A stretch of 64,000 nucleotides of DNA, taken from Rattus norvegicus. Its lineage: Eukaryota; Chordata; Mammalia; Rodentia; Muridae. A program made the translations under genes and the position numbers. Below, piece by piece: positions 25,496 through 36,973 of the stretch. Under the pieces are notes generated by a model. That model saw only the letters and a list, made by a program, of their open reading frames with translations. It was not told where the DNA came from and searched no databases. Where the stretch lies: contig NW_026947408.1 in the NCBI RefSeq assembly GCF_036323735.1, positions 1,062,501 through 1,126,500 of the forward strand, given 5' to 3'. Numbering within the stretch: position 1 is the first letter of the stretch; every line of letters starts with the position of its first letter.

Positions 25496-25730
25496 AGGCC
25501 ATCTTACTTTTGGGTGAAGATACAAAGTTGCTATCTCACTGTCAGGTGTGACATGGTTGCCAAAGTGCATGCACGACAAGACGCAATCTTGCAGTCATGT
25601 GTGGAGTCAAAGACGACATCTTGCTATTTGGGTGTGACATGGTTGCCCAATGAGCACATGTTACCTCATTGGCTGTGGAGGCAGGGTCAACCTGAAACAT
25701 CTCTAGCTTTCTAACATGCAGATGGTATCA
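25496..25730. other. Unclassified segment with an internal two-fold repeat
   Basis: The phrase gtgtgacatggttgcc occurs at 25547 and again at 25633, with similar surroundings (catcttactttt... and catcttgctattt...). The unit spacing is about 86 bases. It is not obviously L1. It could be part of an LTR; I cannot classify it. A 66-codon plus frame (25514-25714) spans it. Confidence 0.45.
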
Positions 25731-25959
25731 CAATTTCTAAATCACATAAGTCACCGAAAATAACCAGGGTAAAAATCTCTAACAGAGGGATGGCAGCCAC
25801 TACTGGAGAAGGAAATGGATTTGGCGTCTGTAAGAACAAACTGCTCATGCCACACCATTCAATCAGCCCAAGCATCATTGGATGAGGAGATCTAGATTTA
25901 GATACTGAATGTTTAATGTTTTCTTGGGAAATTTTAGCTGCTTGCTACGGTTCACTATT

Positions 25960-26285
25960 ATCAGGAAATATTTGAAATGGTATACTATGCAGCTGTGAAA
26001 AATAAGGACATTGTGAAGCTGCAGTCAACTAGATGTAACGAGTTGAGAAACCTGAAACCTCTGAGTGAGATCATTGAAGACCTCGAGAAAAGGGAACACT
26101 GGGCCTGGGTCACTGAAGACACAGAATTCCATAGAAATTACAAGAGACATGACCGAAGAAGGAACAACTTTGTCTACTGGACTATGGAGCAATGGTTAGA
26201 GACCCTACAAGGGGAGATCTCTATTAACAGAAAATTTAATCCAGAAATACTGTTGAGGAAAGCTTGTTGGAATTTCTGAACCCAA
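25960..26285 (+). mobile_element. L1 3'-region-like fragment with a 100-codon frame
   Basis: The start, gaaatggtatactatgcagc (25973), matches L1 3' regions (a ggaatactactcagc-like motif) followed by aaaaataaggacattgtgaa. The right half (26090-26280) is not clearly L1. The frame 25977-26279 has no recognisable domain, starts inside L1-like text and probably is not a gene. Confidence 0.5.
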
Positions 26286-26855
26286 TGAACCCATAAGAAA
26301 ACACACAATCTGGTTATTATAATTACAATCTATACGTGTGTATTGGGCAGATCTAACGCTATCATAATGTATTCCCCAACCAGAAAACACGTTGCTACAT
26401 GTGCTTTCTCAAGGACATATGGATTCTTTCCATCATTACTTCCTCTTCTTTTTCTTCAGTTCTCTGCCTTTCCCTCTTACCCTCTTCTGCCTCTCTACCT
26501 AACCCCGCAGCCAAACCTCCAGTACCAACTTTCCCCTCTGGCTCTCAGTAATAGGCTCTAGCATTTACTGACCGGTTATAATGGGAAGAAGGTTCATATG
26601 CCATCTCCTAAGTCCATGACAGAGGGCCAGTCGGGGGGAAACCTCCTTAGAGGAAGCAGATAAATATCAGGATACAAATTACTATTGCCAGGGGAAGAGC
26701 AAATACTTATAATGCTTTCCATATCTATCCAGTGGATTCTGATAAAATGGGGAATATTCTTCCTAAAGAACCGGCTATACTACATCTTGTCTTATATCTG
26801 AAAAGACCTCTGCCATACCGCAAGGACATGTACTCCATTATGTTCATAGTGGATT
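26286..26855. other. Unassigned sequence between L1 pieces
   Basis: No family is recognised. A pyrimidine-rich stretch lies at 26430-26510. Open frames here (26343-26561 plus) are short and low in complexity. Confidence 0.4.
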
Positions 26856-26859
26856 TCTT

Positions 26860-28085
26860 CATAGTGAACAGAAAATAGAAATAAGCCAGATGCCCCTCAA
26901 CCAAACAATGGCTACAGATAATGTGGTTCCTTTACACAATGGAATACTACACATATATTAAAAATAAGGACATTGAGAAGCTGCAGTCAAGTAGATGGAA
27001 TGAGAAAGTATTATCCTGAATGAGGTTACTGAGACCCAAAGTAACATGTACATATTCACTTAAAGGGGGTGTTAGGCATAAACTACAGAATTCACACACT
27101 AAGATCTACAGAACCAAAGAGGATAAAGAAGAAGAAAGGGCCAAGAAAAATTCTTTAATTTCACTCAGAAGGAGGAATAAACTAATGAGAAGAGGCAGAT
27201 GGAAGAAAAAGACTGTGTGCCTAAGGGGATGGGAAGGGAAATGGGGTTTGAGAATCATTTCTTGGGAGAGACGGGCAAGTGGGACAGAGGGCCAAGAGAA
27301 TAAACTGAAATCAAAGACTGGGCAGGGTGGGTGCTATCTCTGTGATTTCCCTGCAATCTGGGATGGGTGAGACTACCCCTGCGTCCATGAGAGTGACTTT
27401 AGCTGAGACTCTTAACAGTGGGGATACAGATACTGAAATGTTCACTTTCTTCAGCCAGAGAGGACCCAAGGTGGAAGGATAAGGACTCAAAGCCACCCCC
27501 AAAATTTTGACTCAGAAATTGCCTCCACCATAAGAAACACATGGACAGAAATAGAAAAGGAAATGAGGGAATGGCCAAAGGATAAGTGCCCGGATGTGAG
27601 CCTTATCCTAATGGCAAACGACAAACACTGACATTATTAATGGTCCTTTCTTGTGTTTGCAGACGGGAGGGTCGCGTTATGTCCTCAGCAAGGCTCCATC
27701 AAGCAGCCGACAGACACAGAAGCACAGGTGCACGGCCAAATACCGGACGGAGCTCAGTGATTCTCACTGAAGAGCTGAAGGAAGGACTGACAAAGTAGAG
27801 GAGCACAATGGTCTTCACGTGTGTTCACTAAACCTGTCGCCTGTCTGTGGATCCTGTTCTCTTACTCGGGCTGCGTTTTCAGTACCTGATGGGAGACAAT
27901 GAATCTAGTTCTGCAGAGACTTGATGTGCCAGGGGAGAGGTTGCACCAAGAGGGGTCCTCCACTCTGTTAGAGAAGAAGGGGAGTGAATAGAAGGAGGGG
28001 CTGTAAATGGGTGGAGCCTGGAGGAGTGTGGTGAAAGGGCAGCATTCAGAATGTTACCTGTTGAATATATGCAACTATTCAAGCA
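26860..28085 (+). mobile_element. Sense-strand L1 3' end, unusually CpG-containing
   Basis: Starts with the 3' portion text gatgcccctcaaccaaacaa (26890) and aatggaatactacacatata (26938). It continues through rodent L1 3' untranslated words: gtgactttagctgagactct (27392), gacccaaggtggaaggataa (27464), gagggaatggccaaagga (27565), a tattaatggtcctttcttgt block (27635) and tctgcagagacttgatgtgc (27911). Several short frames (27020-27370, 27586-27798) fall in untranslated sequence and are not genes. Confidence 0.82.
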
Positions 28086-28246
28086 AGGGGCGCAGGCATG
28101 ACATCACTGGGATGGGGGCGTGAAATCATGGGTGTTGGGCATGACATCATGTGGGTGGGACATGACATCATGAGAGTGGGACATGACATCATGGAGGTGG
28201 GGGCATGATATCATCGTGATGAGGGCATGATATCATGAAGCATCAT
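28086..28246. repeat. Minisatellite of ~22-26 bp units with ATGACATCAT/ATGATATCAT cores
   Basis: At least seven tandem units, each a purine-rich GTGGGxC-like spacer plus catgacatcatg or a variant: 28096, 28119 (changed to tgaaatcat), 28140, 28163, 28184, 28204 and 28226. The TGACATCA core resembles an ATF/CREB-type site (TGACGTCA with one change); that is similarity, not evidence of function. Confidence 0.85.
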
Positions 28247-29070
28247 GGAAAATAGTTGAAATTAGGAAAAAAAAAAACACCCCGAGAGTGAACTGAGACC
28301 TAGGGAGACAAACATGGCGCACGTTTACCTATGGATAGTATCAGCTGTGAGATAAATCTTATTCTATCTACAATCCACAAATGGAGAGAGGTCACAGGAA
28401 AGGTGAAGGCCGGTGAGGGGAAAGCATTGACCTCTCTGAAAGGAAAACTGGAACAGATTCTGTGGATGAGTGAGGGCGACTGAGGACATGAGCAGAAGGT
28501 CAGAGGGGAAGAAGGAGAGATAGCGCGGTGCAAAGAGAACCGGCCAGAGTTAGGGGACATACGGGTTAGTGCAGAAACTTGATGGATGAACTGGTTTATT
28601 CACGGCATCTAGAGGGCAAACTCCTGAGGATGTAATCTGATAGAGAACGCAGAGTCCGAACCTTCAATCCTTTGAAATCAAGGGAGTAGGACTTCAGGAT
28701 TGGGGATGGTCACATTCAGTCGAGTCCGTTTCTGAGGAAGTCAAATGGAGATCCCTGAACAACAGACGGATGCTGGGACAGAGATTATAAAAGCTCAAGC
28801 AAATGATGCCTTCCTGGTACCTTAAGCCTCTTATCGATGTAAATGCACCCGAAAACCCCTTCCCCCTCTCCAAGATTTGTGTAGCCCTTGTTCAACCTGA
28901 GTAAAATATATGCACACAGCACGTCCCTCAATACCTTCTAAGAGAGTTGTGACACTGAATACCTTGGAGCAACCCCCAACTCACTTGCAGGCTGACCAAG
29001 ATTGTGTTGACCGACTAGTTCCTGGGGCCACTTCATCCTTTTGCACCTAAACACTCTAGGAAGCATACAT
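28247..29070. other. Unassigned sequence, moderately GC-rich
   Basis: No repeat or gene is recognised. An A run at 28266-28276 could be a retroposon tail. The 86-codon minus frame at 28300-28560 (Ser/Pro-rich) has no neighbours that extend it. Confidence 0.4.
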
Positions 29071-29073
29071 CAG

Positions 29074-29074
<1 letters not shown>

Positions 29075-29122
<48 letters not shown>

Positions 29123-29438
29123 TGTGTATTTTTATGTGTGTGATTGTTTATGTGTGATTGTGTGTCTGTGTGTCTCTCTGTGAGTCTGTGTGTGTGTGTC
29201 TGTGTGTGTATTTTTATGTGTGGGAGAGTTTGTATGTGTGTGTTTCTTTGTGTGTCTTTCTGTGTTTATGTGTGTCTGTATATGTGTGTATGTGTGTCTG
29301 TCTCTGTGTCTGTGTCTCTGTGTGTGTGTTTCTGTCTGTCTATCGGTCTGTGTCTCTCTGTGTATCTTTGTGTATGCGTGTGTGTGTCTGTTTGTGTTTG
29401 TGTGCATGTGAGTGTGTGTGCCTGTGTGTGTGTGTGCA

Positions 29439-29478
<40 letters not shown>
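29075..29478. repeat. (TG)n / (TCTGTG)n complex microsatellite
   Basis: Pure TG at 29076-29120, then about 300 bases of TG interrupted by TCTG, TATG and TTTG, then pure TG again to 29477. Overlapping open frames up to 149 codons on both strands are Cys/Val-rich (plus) or His/Thr-rich (minus), as expected from translating such a repeat, and are not genes. Confidence 0.97.
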
Positions 29479-29479
<1 letters not shown>

Positions 29480-29736
29480 GTCATGCACAAGCTAACCATC
29501 CTTACACACAGACTGTCTGGTTTGCTTTTCTTTTTGGAAGGTTGGCAAATCTTTCTCTTGTCCTAAGAAAAGACCACCCTGGTTCTCAACTCTCTGTGAA
29601 GACATGACAGGTTGAGTGATTTTCATGTATGAGGAGTCTGTCCTAGTGAGAATTACTTTAATTGATACAATAACCCTTGAAAAAAACGTCTCTACATTTA
29701 CTTTCCTTAGTCTGTGATCCCTTGAGGGGAATATTC

Positions 29737-29739
<3 letters not shown>

Positions 29740-29782
<43 letters not shown>

Positions 29783-29799
29783 GTCATCATCATTATATA

Positions 29800-29842
<43 letters not shown>
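29740..29842. repeat. Two (ATT)n microsatellites
   Basis: ATT repeats at 29740-29782 and 29802-29840 separated by a short gtcatcatcattatata spacer. They probably form one expanded and interrupted array. They give Tyr-rich or Asn-rich peptide artefacts on either strand. Confidence 0.96.
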
Positions 29843-31195
29843 CCCAGAATTATTCCATTATATTATTGTCTGCGCTGTTACTAGTTTGCTAATATTCACT
29901 GATGCCAGGAAGATTATGGTTCATGTGGGCCCCAATGGACGGCCATGTTTTAGTTCTTGAAACTGAAAGTTTTATTTACATGTTCCGTAGAGCAAATACA
30001 TGCAAGTACAGAAAGTTCCTTGGTCTTCTTCATGAGACTGACACCCTCACGTAGTCCTCTGATCTATTTGAGAAAGAGTATTTGGACGAGCAATGGAAAG
30101 GTTGGTGACCAAAGACACAAGGTAGGGAGAAATAATACAATTTTTCACAATGTTTCAGGCTTTGAGGATTGGTAGACATTAAATAACCATCTCTTCATTC
30201 ATAGCAGGAATAGTCATAATTATTAAATAATAGTAGGCTGAAAAATTTAACAACATATGTATGATGACTAATATAAATTCCATATTTCATCTCTGGAAAA
30301 TTATGTATTCTTTTTCAGGTTCTTCTTGTAATTCTTTGAAAAACGTGGAAACCAGTATGTGTTTATCTGTACACATTCATAAAGCATGGCCGTTGCTCTA
30401 GTGATGGACAGATGACATGACTATCAGGAGACAGACTGACTTTCATGCCAAAAGAGTAAATCTTCATGTTCACGGAGCCAGTTTCATTCCTAGGTGCAAA
30501 TGTTTAAAATACCCTGAGAATGTTTCCTCCAGCTACCGTTTCGTATATGTGGTAATATCCTAAGATGTGGGTTTGTTCTTTGCATTTTGTTTCAAGATCT
30601 ACAAGAAAGTTTCGTTTGTGTATACTATTTGGAGATGTTGTCTTTTATCTTTTCTATCGTTGTATACTGGGTTGTAGACACTCAGCATTTTCTGATCCAT
30701 CTCTCACATGAGGGGCTGCAAATGAGATGAGTCTTCATCAGGAATAAAGGAAAGAAGACAGGTAAGGTAATAGATGACTCCCTGATGTATTTATCTCCTG
30801 TGAATCTGAGATGACTGTAGTCATCAACCTGTATATATAAACTTTAACTTTACAACAAAGTACACTTACATGAGTTTAAACCGTTGTACTTTTCATTTCG
30901 TAAATATTTGCAATAAAGAGAGCATTCAAAGTAATAAAGTTGTGTGATGTATGTAACTCTTTTAACAGATTCCCTTGTATAACTTAATAGAATATATAAA
31001 TGGTTTTCCTTCAAGTTGAATGTAATAAAGACAGTGACTCTTATATCAATATATGTAGTAATTGTGGCCTCTATAAAATTTAATATGTTCATATCTTGCC
31101 TAAACATCGACCATAATTACTGAAATTCTTCCTATACTTACTCAGTATTTTTCCTAAATATTGACTTTAAAATGCATTCAGCGGAATAGATATTG
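29843..31195. other. AT-rich unique sequence, no gene seen
   Basis: I see no repeat family, RNA gene or convincing coding frame. The frames at 29957-30175 (plus) and 30850-31107 (minus) are short and without family resemblance. Confidence 0.5.
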
Positions 31196-31199
31196 AGGC

Positions 31200-32040
31200 G
31201 GATGGAGGAAAGGAGGAAACTGAATGGGAGGGGAGGTAGAGAAGGGAATGTGTAGGAGGAATTGGATATAGTGGGTTTGGAGGAACTAGGTATTGTGAAT
31301 GAAGGGAAAAGGGAATGGAAATCACAAGTGTGGGGTGTGCATCTCTAGGAAGTGCCAGAGACCTGGGAAAGGCAAATCCCCAGGGTGTCTATTGGGTTGA
31401 CATTCGCAATGGGGATAAGGATTCTTAAAATGCCACTTCTGTTGCCACACATGACTACCAGTAATGTGACAAGAAAAAAAAAATAAACAACAACAACCAA
31501 AAAACCTTCAGTCCAAAATGAACACAACCTACAAGACCTTCAGAGACAAAGATAGATAGAGCAGACATGGTAGGTACTTCCAACCAATGGTTAGCACAGA
31601 TTGATATCTACCCCGTGGGCAATCACCGATTGCTGACACTATTACAGATACTCTATCATGCTTGCATACAGAATCCTAGCATAACTGTCCTCTAAGTGAC
31701 TCCACCCAACAGCTGAGAGAAAGAAGTGTAAAGATTCACCACCAAACATTAGCTGGAGCTTGGGGAGTCTTTAAAAAAACAGGTGAAGAATCGAGGCCCA
31801 GATATTATGAGGGACTCCACAGGAAGACCAATAAAGTCAACTCACAGGGACTCTTGTAGTTTGCCAAACACTGAACCACCAACCAGAGAGTGAACTTGTA
31901 CTGAACCTGAGCCCTTAGGACATAGGAAGGAAATGTGTAGCTTTTTTTCTTTTTATGGGTTCCCCCGACAATGGGTGTTGGTGTACCCTGAGGATGGGAC
32001 GTAAAGTGAGAAAATAAATAAATAAATTTTAAAGACACAG
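31200..32040 (+). mobile_element. L1 3' untranslated region, sense strand
   Basis: A purine-rich ggaggaaagg tract at 31200-31260 and agtgccagagacctgggaaa (31351) are followed by agctggagcttggggagtct (31751), tgaaccaccaaccagagagt (31872) and an aataaataaataaatttt end (32014), matching the order in old rodent L1 3' ends. No coding part is kept. Confidence 0.78.
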
Positions 32041-32064
32041 ATGTCTCATCTATAGACAACTTGT

Positions 32065-32645
32065 TTGGGAAAGCCCAATTCTAGTTGTTCGGTACCCACA
32101 TGAAGACAAAGCCTGTGGAGTGCCTCTACCCTTAGAGGCCATAATCCTTTTCATTCTGTTCTTCAATCAGAGTTCCAAGCTCCACCCATAGTTTGGCTAG
32201 TTGATGTCTGCTACTGACTGAGTCAGCAGCTTTGTGGAGCCTCTCAGAGGGAAGCCATGCTAGACTCCTTTCTTCAAGCATAACAGAGTGTCATTAATAG
32301 TATCAGGGATTGGGGCTCATCCATGGGGTGGTTTTCAATCTGCACTAACCATTGGTTAATCATTCCACTCTCTCTGCTCTATTCACTGCCTTTTTATTTC
32401 TTGTGGTAAGAATAAATTTTGGGTCAAAAGTTGGTGTCTCTATCATTCCATTTGGTTTGATCTCTGGCTACAGGAGATGTCTTCTTCATGTAGATATCAC
32501 TGAGGCTGTGAGTCTCAGCTAAGGAAACACCCATTGATTCAAGGGCATCTCTTACCCCAGCTCTTTGCCTCTTTCTGGATATGACATCTACCTTACCACC
32601 CTTATCCATGTAGACTGCTGTGTCTGTCCTCTGTAGCAGAGGATA
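32065..32645 (-). mobile_element. L1 3' untranslated region, antisense
   Basis: Matches the complement of rodent L1 3' regions: gggattggggctcatccatg (32306), ggttaatcattccactctct (32354), aataaattttgggtcaaaag (32411), ggctacaggagatgtcttct (32466) and acccattgattcaagggcat (32529). It abuts the sense L1 tail at 32040 tail to tail, so two L1 3' ends face each other. Confidence 0.8.
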
Positions 32646-32828
32646 TGATCACAGAGACTAGATATGCAAGCAGAGGAGATATCTGTGAGGTCCCCTCCTG
32701 CTCAGAGGAGAGAGGGCTAGAGGAAGGATTGTGAGAGGGGTGAACGGGAGGGTGGCAGTGTGCAGTATGTAAAGTGAATAAGTAAACAAATAGCTTTGAA
32801 AATACCTAAGTATACTTGAAGGTAAGAA

Positions 32829-32832
<4 letters not shown>

Positions 32833-32881
<49 letters not shown>

Positions 32882-32962
32882 AAGTAAGTAAGTAAACTTG
32901 AAGGTAAGAGCAGTTGTGCATGTGTCTGTGTATGTGTGTAAGTAAGTAAACTTGAAAGTAAG
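32833..32962. repeat. (TG)n microsatellite plus a ~60 bp duplicated flank
   Basis: TG repeats at 32833-32878, then gtaagtaaacttgaaggtaa text. The segment aagagcagttgtgcatgtgtctgtgt appears at 32907 and again at 32961 in nearly identical form, showing a short tandem duplication of the flank. Confidence 0.9.
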
Positions 32963-32984
32963 AGCAGTTGTGCATGTGTCTGTG

Positions 32985-33039
32985 TGTATATATTATATAC
33001 ATATACATATATATACATATATACATATATATATGTGTA

Positions 33040-33095
<56 letters not shown>
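32985..33095. repeat. (TA)n / ATAC microsatellite
   Basis: About 110 bases of TA with ATACAT interruptions, pure from 33048. It gives a Tyr/Ile artefact peptide on the minus strand. Confidence 0.96.
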
Positions 33096-33099
<4 letters not shown>

Positions 33100-33101
<2 letters not shown>

Positions 33102-34055
33102 AGAAGCAGGTGGCTATGTGTTTAATATTAACTTATCACAATTGAGAAAATAGTGGTTTATGCAGAAGACAGTTTAGGCACTATATTAAGAAAAAAATGG
33201 CGTTGCTGAAGATGAAGGTATGATTCGGTGATTAATAGCATTATCTGTTCTTCCAGAGAACACAGTGCCGATATACACTACCAAGTGACAGCTCACAAGT
33301 GGCTGTAATTTCAGCATAACAGAATCTCACACGCTCTTCAACCTCCTGGACACTAGGCATGGATGAGTTGCACACGTGAACAAGCAGGTAAAACTCTTAC
33401 ATATGTAGAACAAAAAGTATAAAAACAGAAGAGCAGTTCCTGATTGACATAATTTGATTTTTGTGAATATTCATAGTGATAATCACAGTCAAATAAACAC
33501 TTTAGTAATCTATAATGCAATCAAAGCCACTAAAGTTAATGATCACGAGTCACTTAAAATCTATTGATTTAAAAATTTGCAATAAAAATTTGCAGTCATG
33601 AAATTAAAATTTTATTAATATACAAATTAATAAACATTAATATTCTCATATAGAGCTGAAAATAATACTTTCCACCTATTTGTTTGGCTTTTATAAATAT
33701 TGCAGTTTGTGGTTAGTTTGTTCTTGGTTTTTGTAGGAGTTCATTTCCAGGTATTATCCCATAATCTCTGTTGAGGCTCTCTTATGTTGAATCTAGGAAG
33801 GTTGCAATATGTTTTTCTTCTTGTCTGATCATTTTTAACTATGTATATGACAAAGATACTTATGTTCTTGGATCTTTCCAGTATTGTCAAGCTGATAGCT
33901 TATAGCTGATAACTTGAGAATATTTAATTTTTGAAGATCATTTTTGAAACTATTTCCTGATGTCTGTACTATCGGTGTTGTAGATTTTCAAATACATGTA
34001 AAACAGCTATTCAGGAACTAATCATGCCTTATGTCTACTGTTGTTCTGTCATTTT
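33100..34055. other. AT-rich unique sequence, nothing recognised
   Basis: No gene or repeat family recognised. No open frame above 60 codons starts here. Confidence 0.5.
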
Positions 34056-34168
34056 AGAAGAAGAAATCAGAAAGGGATGGGGGTTGAGGTAAAGGACTCT
34101 GTGGGGGAAGACAGGAAGGAGGGCAACATTTGAGATATAAATTAAAAAAATGAATAAATACCAAAAAT
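34056..34168 (+). mobile_element. Very short L1 3' tail
   Basis: The string gggatgggggttgaggtaaa (34074), then acatttgagatataaattaa and an A-rich aatgaataaatacc end, resembles the final ~100 bases of a rodent L1 and suggests a heavily 5'-truncated insertion. Confidence 0.55.
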
Positions 34169-35050
34169 AAAGCTGAAGTCAAAATGTACAGGAAAATCAA
34201 ATGTAATTGATAGGAAACAGTACTCCTTTTTTATCGTAATCTAATTCCTCAATTTTATATTCCATAATCCATCTAATGAGTAATTCTCAAAAATCAGATA
34301 ATTGAAAAACATTAACATATTACAAGTACCACAGTGATTTGAGCAAATCATAAAAGCAGTGGTTCTACTACTGTACATGTTCTATGCCCGTATAAAATCC
34401 AGAAATCCAGTTGACCCTTAATCATTACATATCTTTGTTTATTCTATTCTGTGATAATTCATTACTATTTTTATCTTCTGTGACTACACCTTTGAAGTGA
34501 AATAATTACTTTGCTAGAATGTCTCTGAATTTGGATTTGCCTAGTGTTTTTTCTCTTTTAGGTCGAGATTCTATGTACTTGGCAGAGATGCCAAAAAGTG
34601 TTTCCTGCTTTGTTTATCTCAGTTCAGCATTAGGTGGATGACTGGCATCTTAATAACACCCAATTAAGGAGCAATGAAATTATTTTAAATTATTTTTCTT
34701 TTGTAGTTTAAAATATTTTAATGTATTTTTCTTTTATATTTTCTTTTAAAGTAATAGAAGTTATAGGAGAAGTACTTGAAGACTATGGAAAGACTGTGTG
34801 TCTCTTCAAAACTTTAGGCTTTGTTTTCAGCTTCTCCCTCATTTTTTTCCAACTCTCTGGCCTTAATGGTCCTTACTGCGTGTAAGTAGACTGAGAACAA
34901 TGATTCTGAGGAGAATTTAATCATTGTCTTTCTGTATAGGTGACTCATGCCTAAAATAATACTCTAGATTTAGTGTCATTGTAATTTATATTTTAAAGTC
35001 TTCTATATTTTCTGCACACTTGAAAAGAATTCTATTTTTCTTTCATTATA
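34169..35050. other. AT-rich unique sequence, nothing recognised
   Basis: No repeat family, RNA gene or coding frame is supported in this stretch. Confidence 0.5.
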
Positions 35051-35055
35051 CACTA

Positions 35056-35096
35056 TTCTAATTTTATTTTATTTTATTTTATTTTATTTTATTTGG
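35056..35096. repeat. (TTTTA)n microsatellite
   Basis: Seven to eight TTTTA pentamers in a row. Confidence 0.93.
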
Positions 35097-35199
35097 GAAT
35101 AACAACCAGAATCTAATTATCTGACACAAGCTGACCATTTATATTAGTCTTCTGTCACTTGTAAACCCACTTAATTTTCTTTATAATGTGCAGATAAAT

Positions 35200-35265
35200 G
35201 CATGTGTATGTGTGTGTGTGTGTGTGAGTGTGTGCGTGTTTGTGTGTGTGTGTGTGTGTGTGTGT
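35200..35265. repeat. (TG)n microsatellite
   Basis: TG repeats with gagtg and gcgtgttt interruptions over about 65 bases. Confidence 0.95.
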
Positions 35266-35809
35266 TTATCTGAAACACGGATGTTGATTTTGAGAATCAC
35301 CTGGCTGAAATTCTTTTCCACCGCCCTCTTAGAAAACATAAAAGGGAGGAAAGATTACTCCTGTTCCAAAATAATAGGCCCTGCGTGCCCAAATCTGATA
35401 TGTGGACTCACCTAATAGTACAAAAAGCAGAGACTAACAATTTACTGACCTAAGAACTACTTAGCAGTTCCAGTCGAATGCACTGAATTTACATGTACTG
35501 AAGAGTTTGGAATTGAAACATAATGTGCTGAAGTATTTTCTTGGAAGATTTCCAAATATGTAAGAAAGGATACAGAGGACTTTCAAGGCCCCTGAGACAT
35601 TAGCATGTGGTTTAAACTCTGCCCATATCAAAATCTTTAAGTACTGGACTAATCTACTAAAGTTATTTAATAGCAAGCAAACATTAATATTTTTACAATT
35701 AAGAATGGTGGTGAATATAGAGAACACTCTAAAACAAAGTTATGTTTCTTAAAGTTTCTTTCAAAACAGCCAGAAAGATCACAGTGTTTTGTTTTCTTTC
35801 TTTCACAGA

Positions 35810-36460
35810 CTATGCACATAATTATTATCACAATTTTCTTCAAACCCAGATTTCTTCCTAGTGCTTCCTTGATTTCTTGGTTCCTTATGCTATAGATGAT
35901 GAGGTTCAGCATGGATGTCACTGCTGTATAGACCAAGAGTTTATCAAATCTTGATGTGTGGTTATATTTGGGCCTCAAGTAATTTTGTCCAAACCCTACA
36001 ATGGAACCTATTTCCCATGAAATAATTGATAAATGGACACATACCCCATGACTCATTTGGATTGCATAGTTAATCTTGCCAATACCATAGCCAAAGGCCA
36101 TGACTGCCAATAGACAACACTCAGTTATACTAAAAAGTGTGGAGAAAAACATCTGTGTGGTACATCCCTCCTAAGAGAGCCCTCAGATCACACTGACAAG
36201 TCTCTCCATATCTTGGGTATGACAGAGCCCATGTAGCCAATTTCCAGGTTACATAAGTTGAGCAGAAAGAAGTGCATGGGGTGCGTAGAGATGGACTGGT
36301 GCAGATAGCAAAGACAATGAGAGCAGGATAAGGGTGAACAGGAGGAAACATTCTCCAGGGACCTCAGAGAACTTGGCACTTGCAAAGCATTTGAAAGACA
36401 ATACCTTTTCCTGCCACAAAGAACAATTGACACAATTGACACTCATCTCCGGAAACACAG
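35810..36460 (-). pseudogene. Olfactory receptor pseudogene (class II, OR6-like)
   Basis: An odorant G-protein-coupled receptor on the minus strand, broken. The N-terminal part reads MSVN...NCSLWQ, then FSEVPGECFLLFTLILL (TM1 region), in the frame of 36249-36458. A second frame supplies the IL1/TM2 text LLNLCNLEIGYMGSVIPK (36188-36442). A third (35667-36152) gives MFFSTLFSITECCLLAVMAFG, the TM3 region, where the usual MAYDRYVAIC is altered to MAFGYGIGK, so the conserved DRY motif is gone. It then jumps from VGFGQ directly to NYLRPK and the TM7 signature, here MLNLIIYSIRNQEIKEAL (normally PMLNPIIYSLRN). The jump implies an internal loss covering TM4/5-TM6. At least two frameshifts are needed to join the pieces. 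A 9-base tandem repeat (caattgaca, about 36424-36443) disrupts the N-terminal glycosylation region. It is non-functional. Olfactory receptors usually occur in clusters, so functional relatives may lie outside the window. Confidence 0.9.
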
Positions 36461-36928
36461 AGCAGTAAGAAATCAGTAGGATTCTTGCAGATGAGAGATA
36501 TTATTTTTTTAGTATTTTAGAGCCTCATTTACATCAGAGTCAAAGTCTTCTTCTGCAGTAACAAAAATCAAAGCTTAGAAAAGATTTTTTCTCACATAAT
36601 TCCATATCTAATACTTTCTCTCTTAACACCAGGGGATTTTTTTAAAGTGTGCTAAGCATTGAGCCAAGTGTCCATATATTTACAAGAGAAGGTGGAAACA
36701 TGGAGTCCTGCCACTAATGAAGCTCAGGCTCAAGATTTACCTTGCGTTTAAGTTCAGTTTCACATGCTGTACAAGCTATCAATCAAAGGAAGGAAAAAAA
36801 ACCTTGACTGTATTTCAATTTTTTACCCAGTCTTATCATTAACCTGTCATCAATATTATACAGAAAACCTGATCAAAACACTCATCTCTATGCTTTCCTG
36901 ATGCCACAGGTATAGTATCTCCAACCAT

Positions 36929-36930
<2 letters not shown>
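36461..36930. other. 5' flank of the olfactory receptor pseudogene, no feature
   Basis: AT-rich sequence upstream of the pseudogene start on the minus strand. I see no 5' untranslated exon or promoter that I can support. Confidence 0.45.

Positions 36931-36972
<42 letters not shown>
36931..36972. repeat. (TG)n microsatellite
   Basis: A pure TG run of about 41 bases. Confidence 0.97.

Positions 36973-36973
<1 letters not shown>

Noticed and set aside
27020..27370. 116-codon Lys/Arg-rich plus frame
   Set aside because: It lies wholly within an L1 3' untranslated region and has no domain.
29132..29607. Overlapping 73-149 codon frames on both strands, Cys/Val-rich or His/Thr-rich
   Set aside because: They are translations of a (TG)n and TCTGTG microsatellite. 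Frames on both strands remain open only because the repeat contains no stop words.
32806..33102. 98-122 codon minus-strand frames rich in Tyr, Ile and His
   Set aside because: Artefacts of adjacent (TG)n and (TA)n microsatellites.
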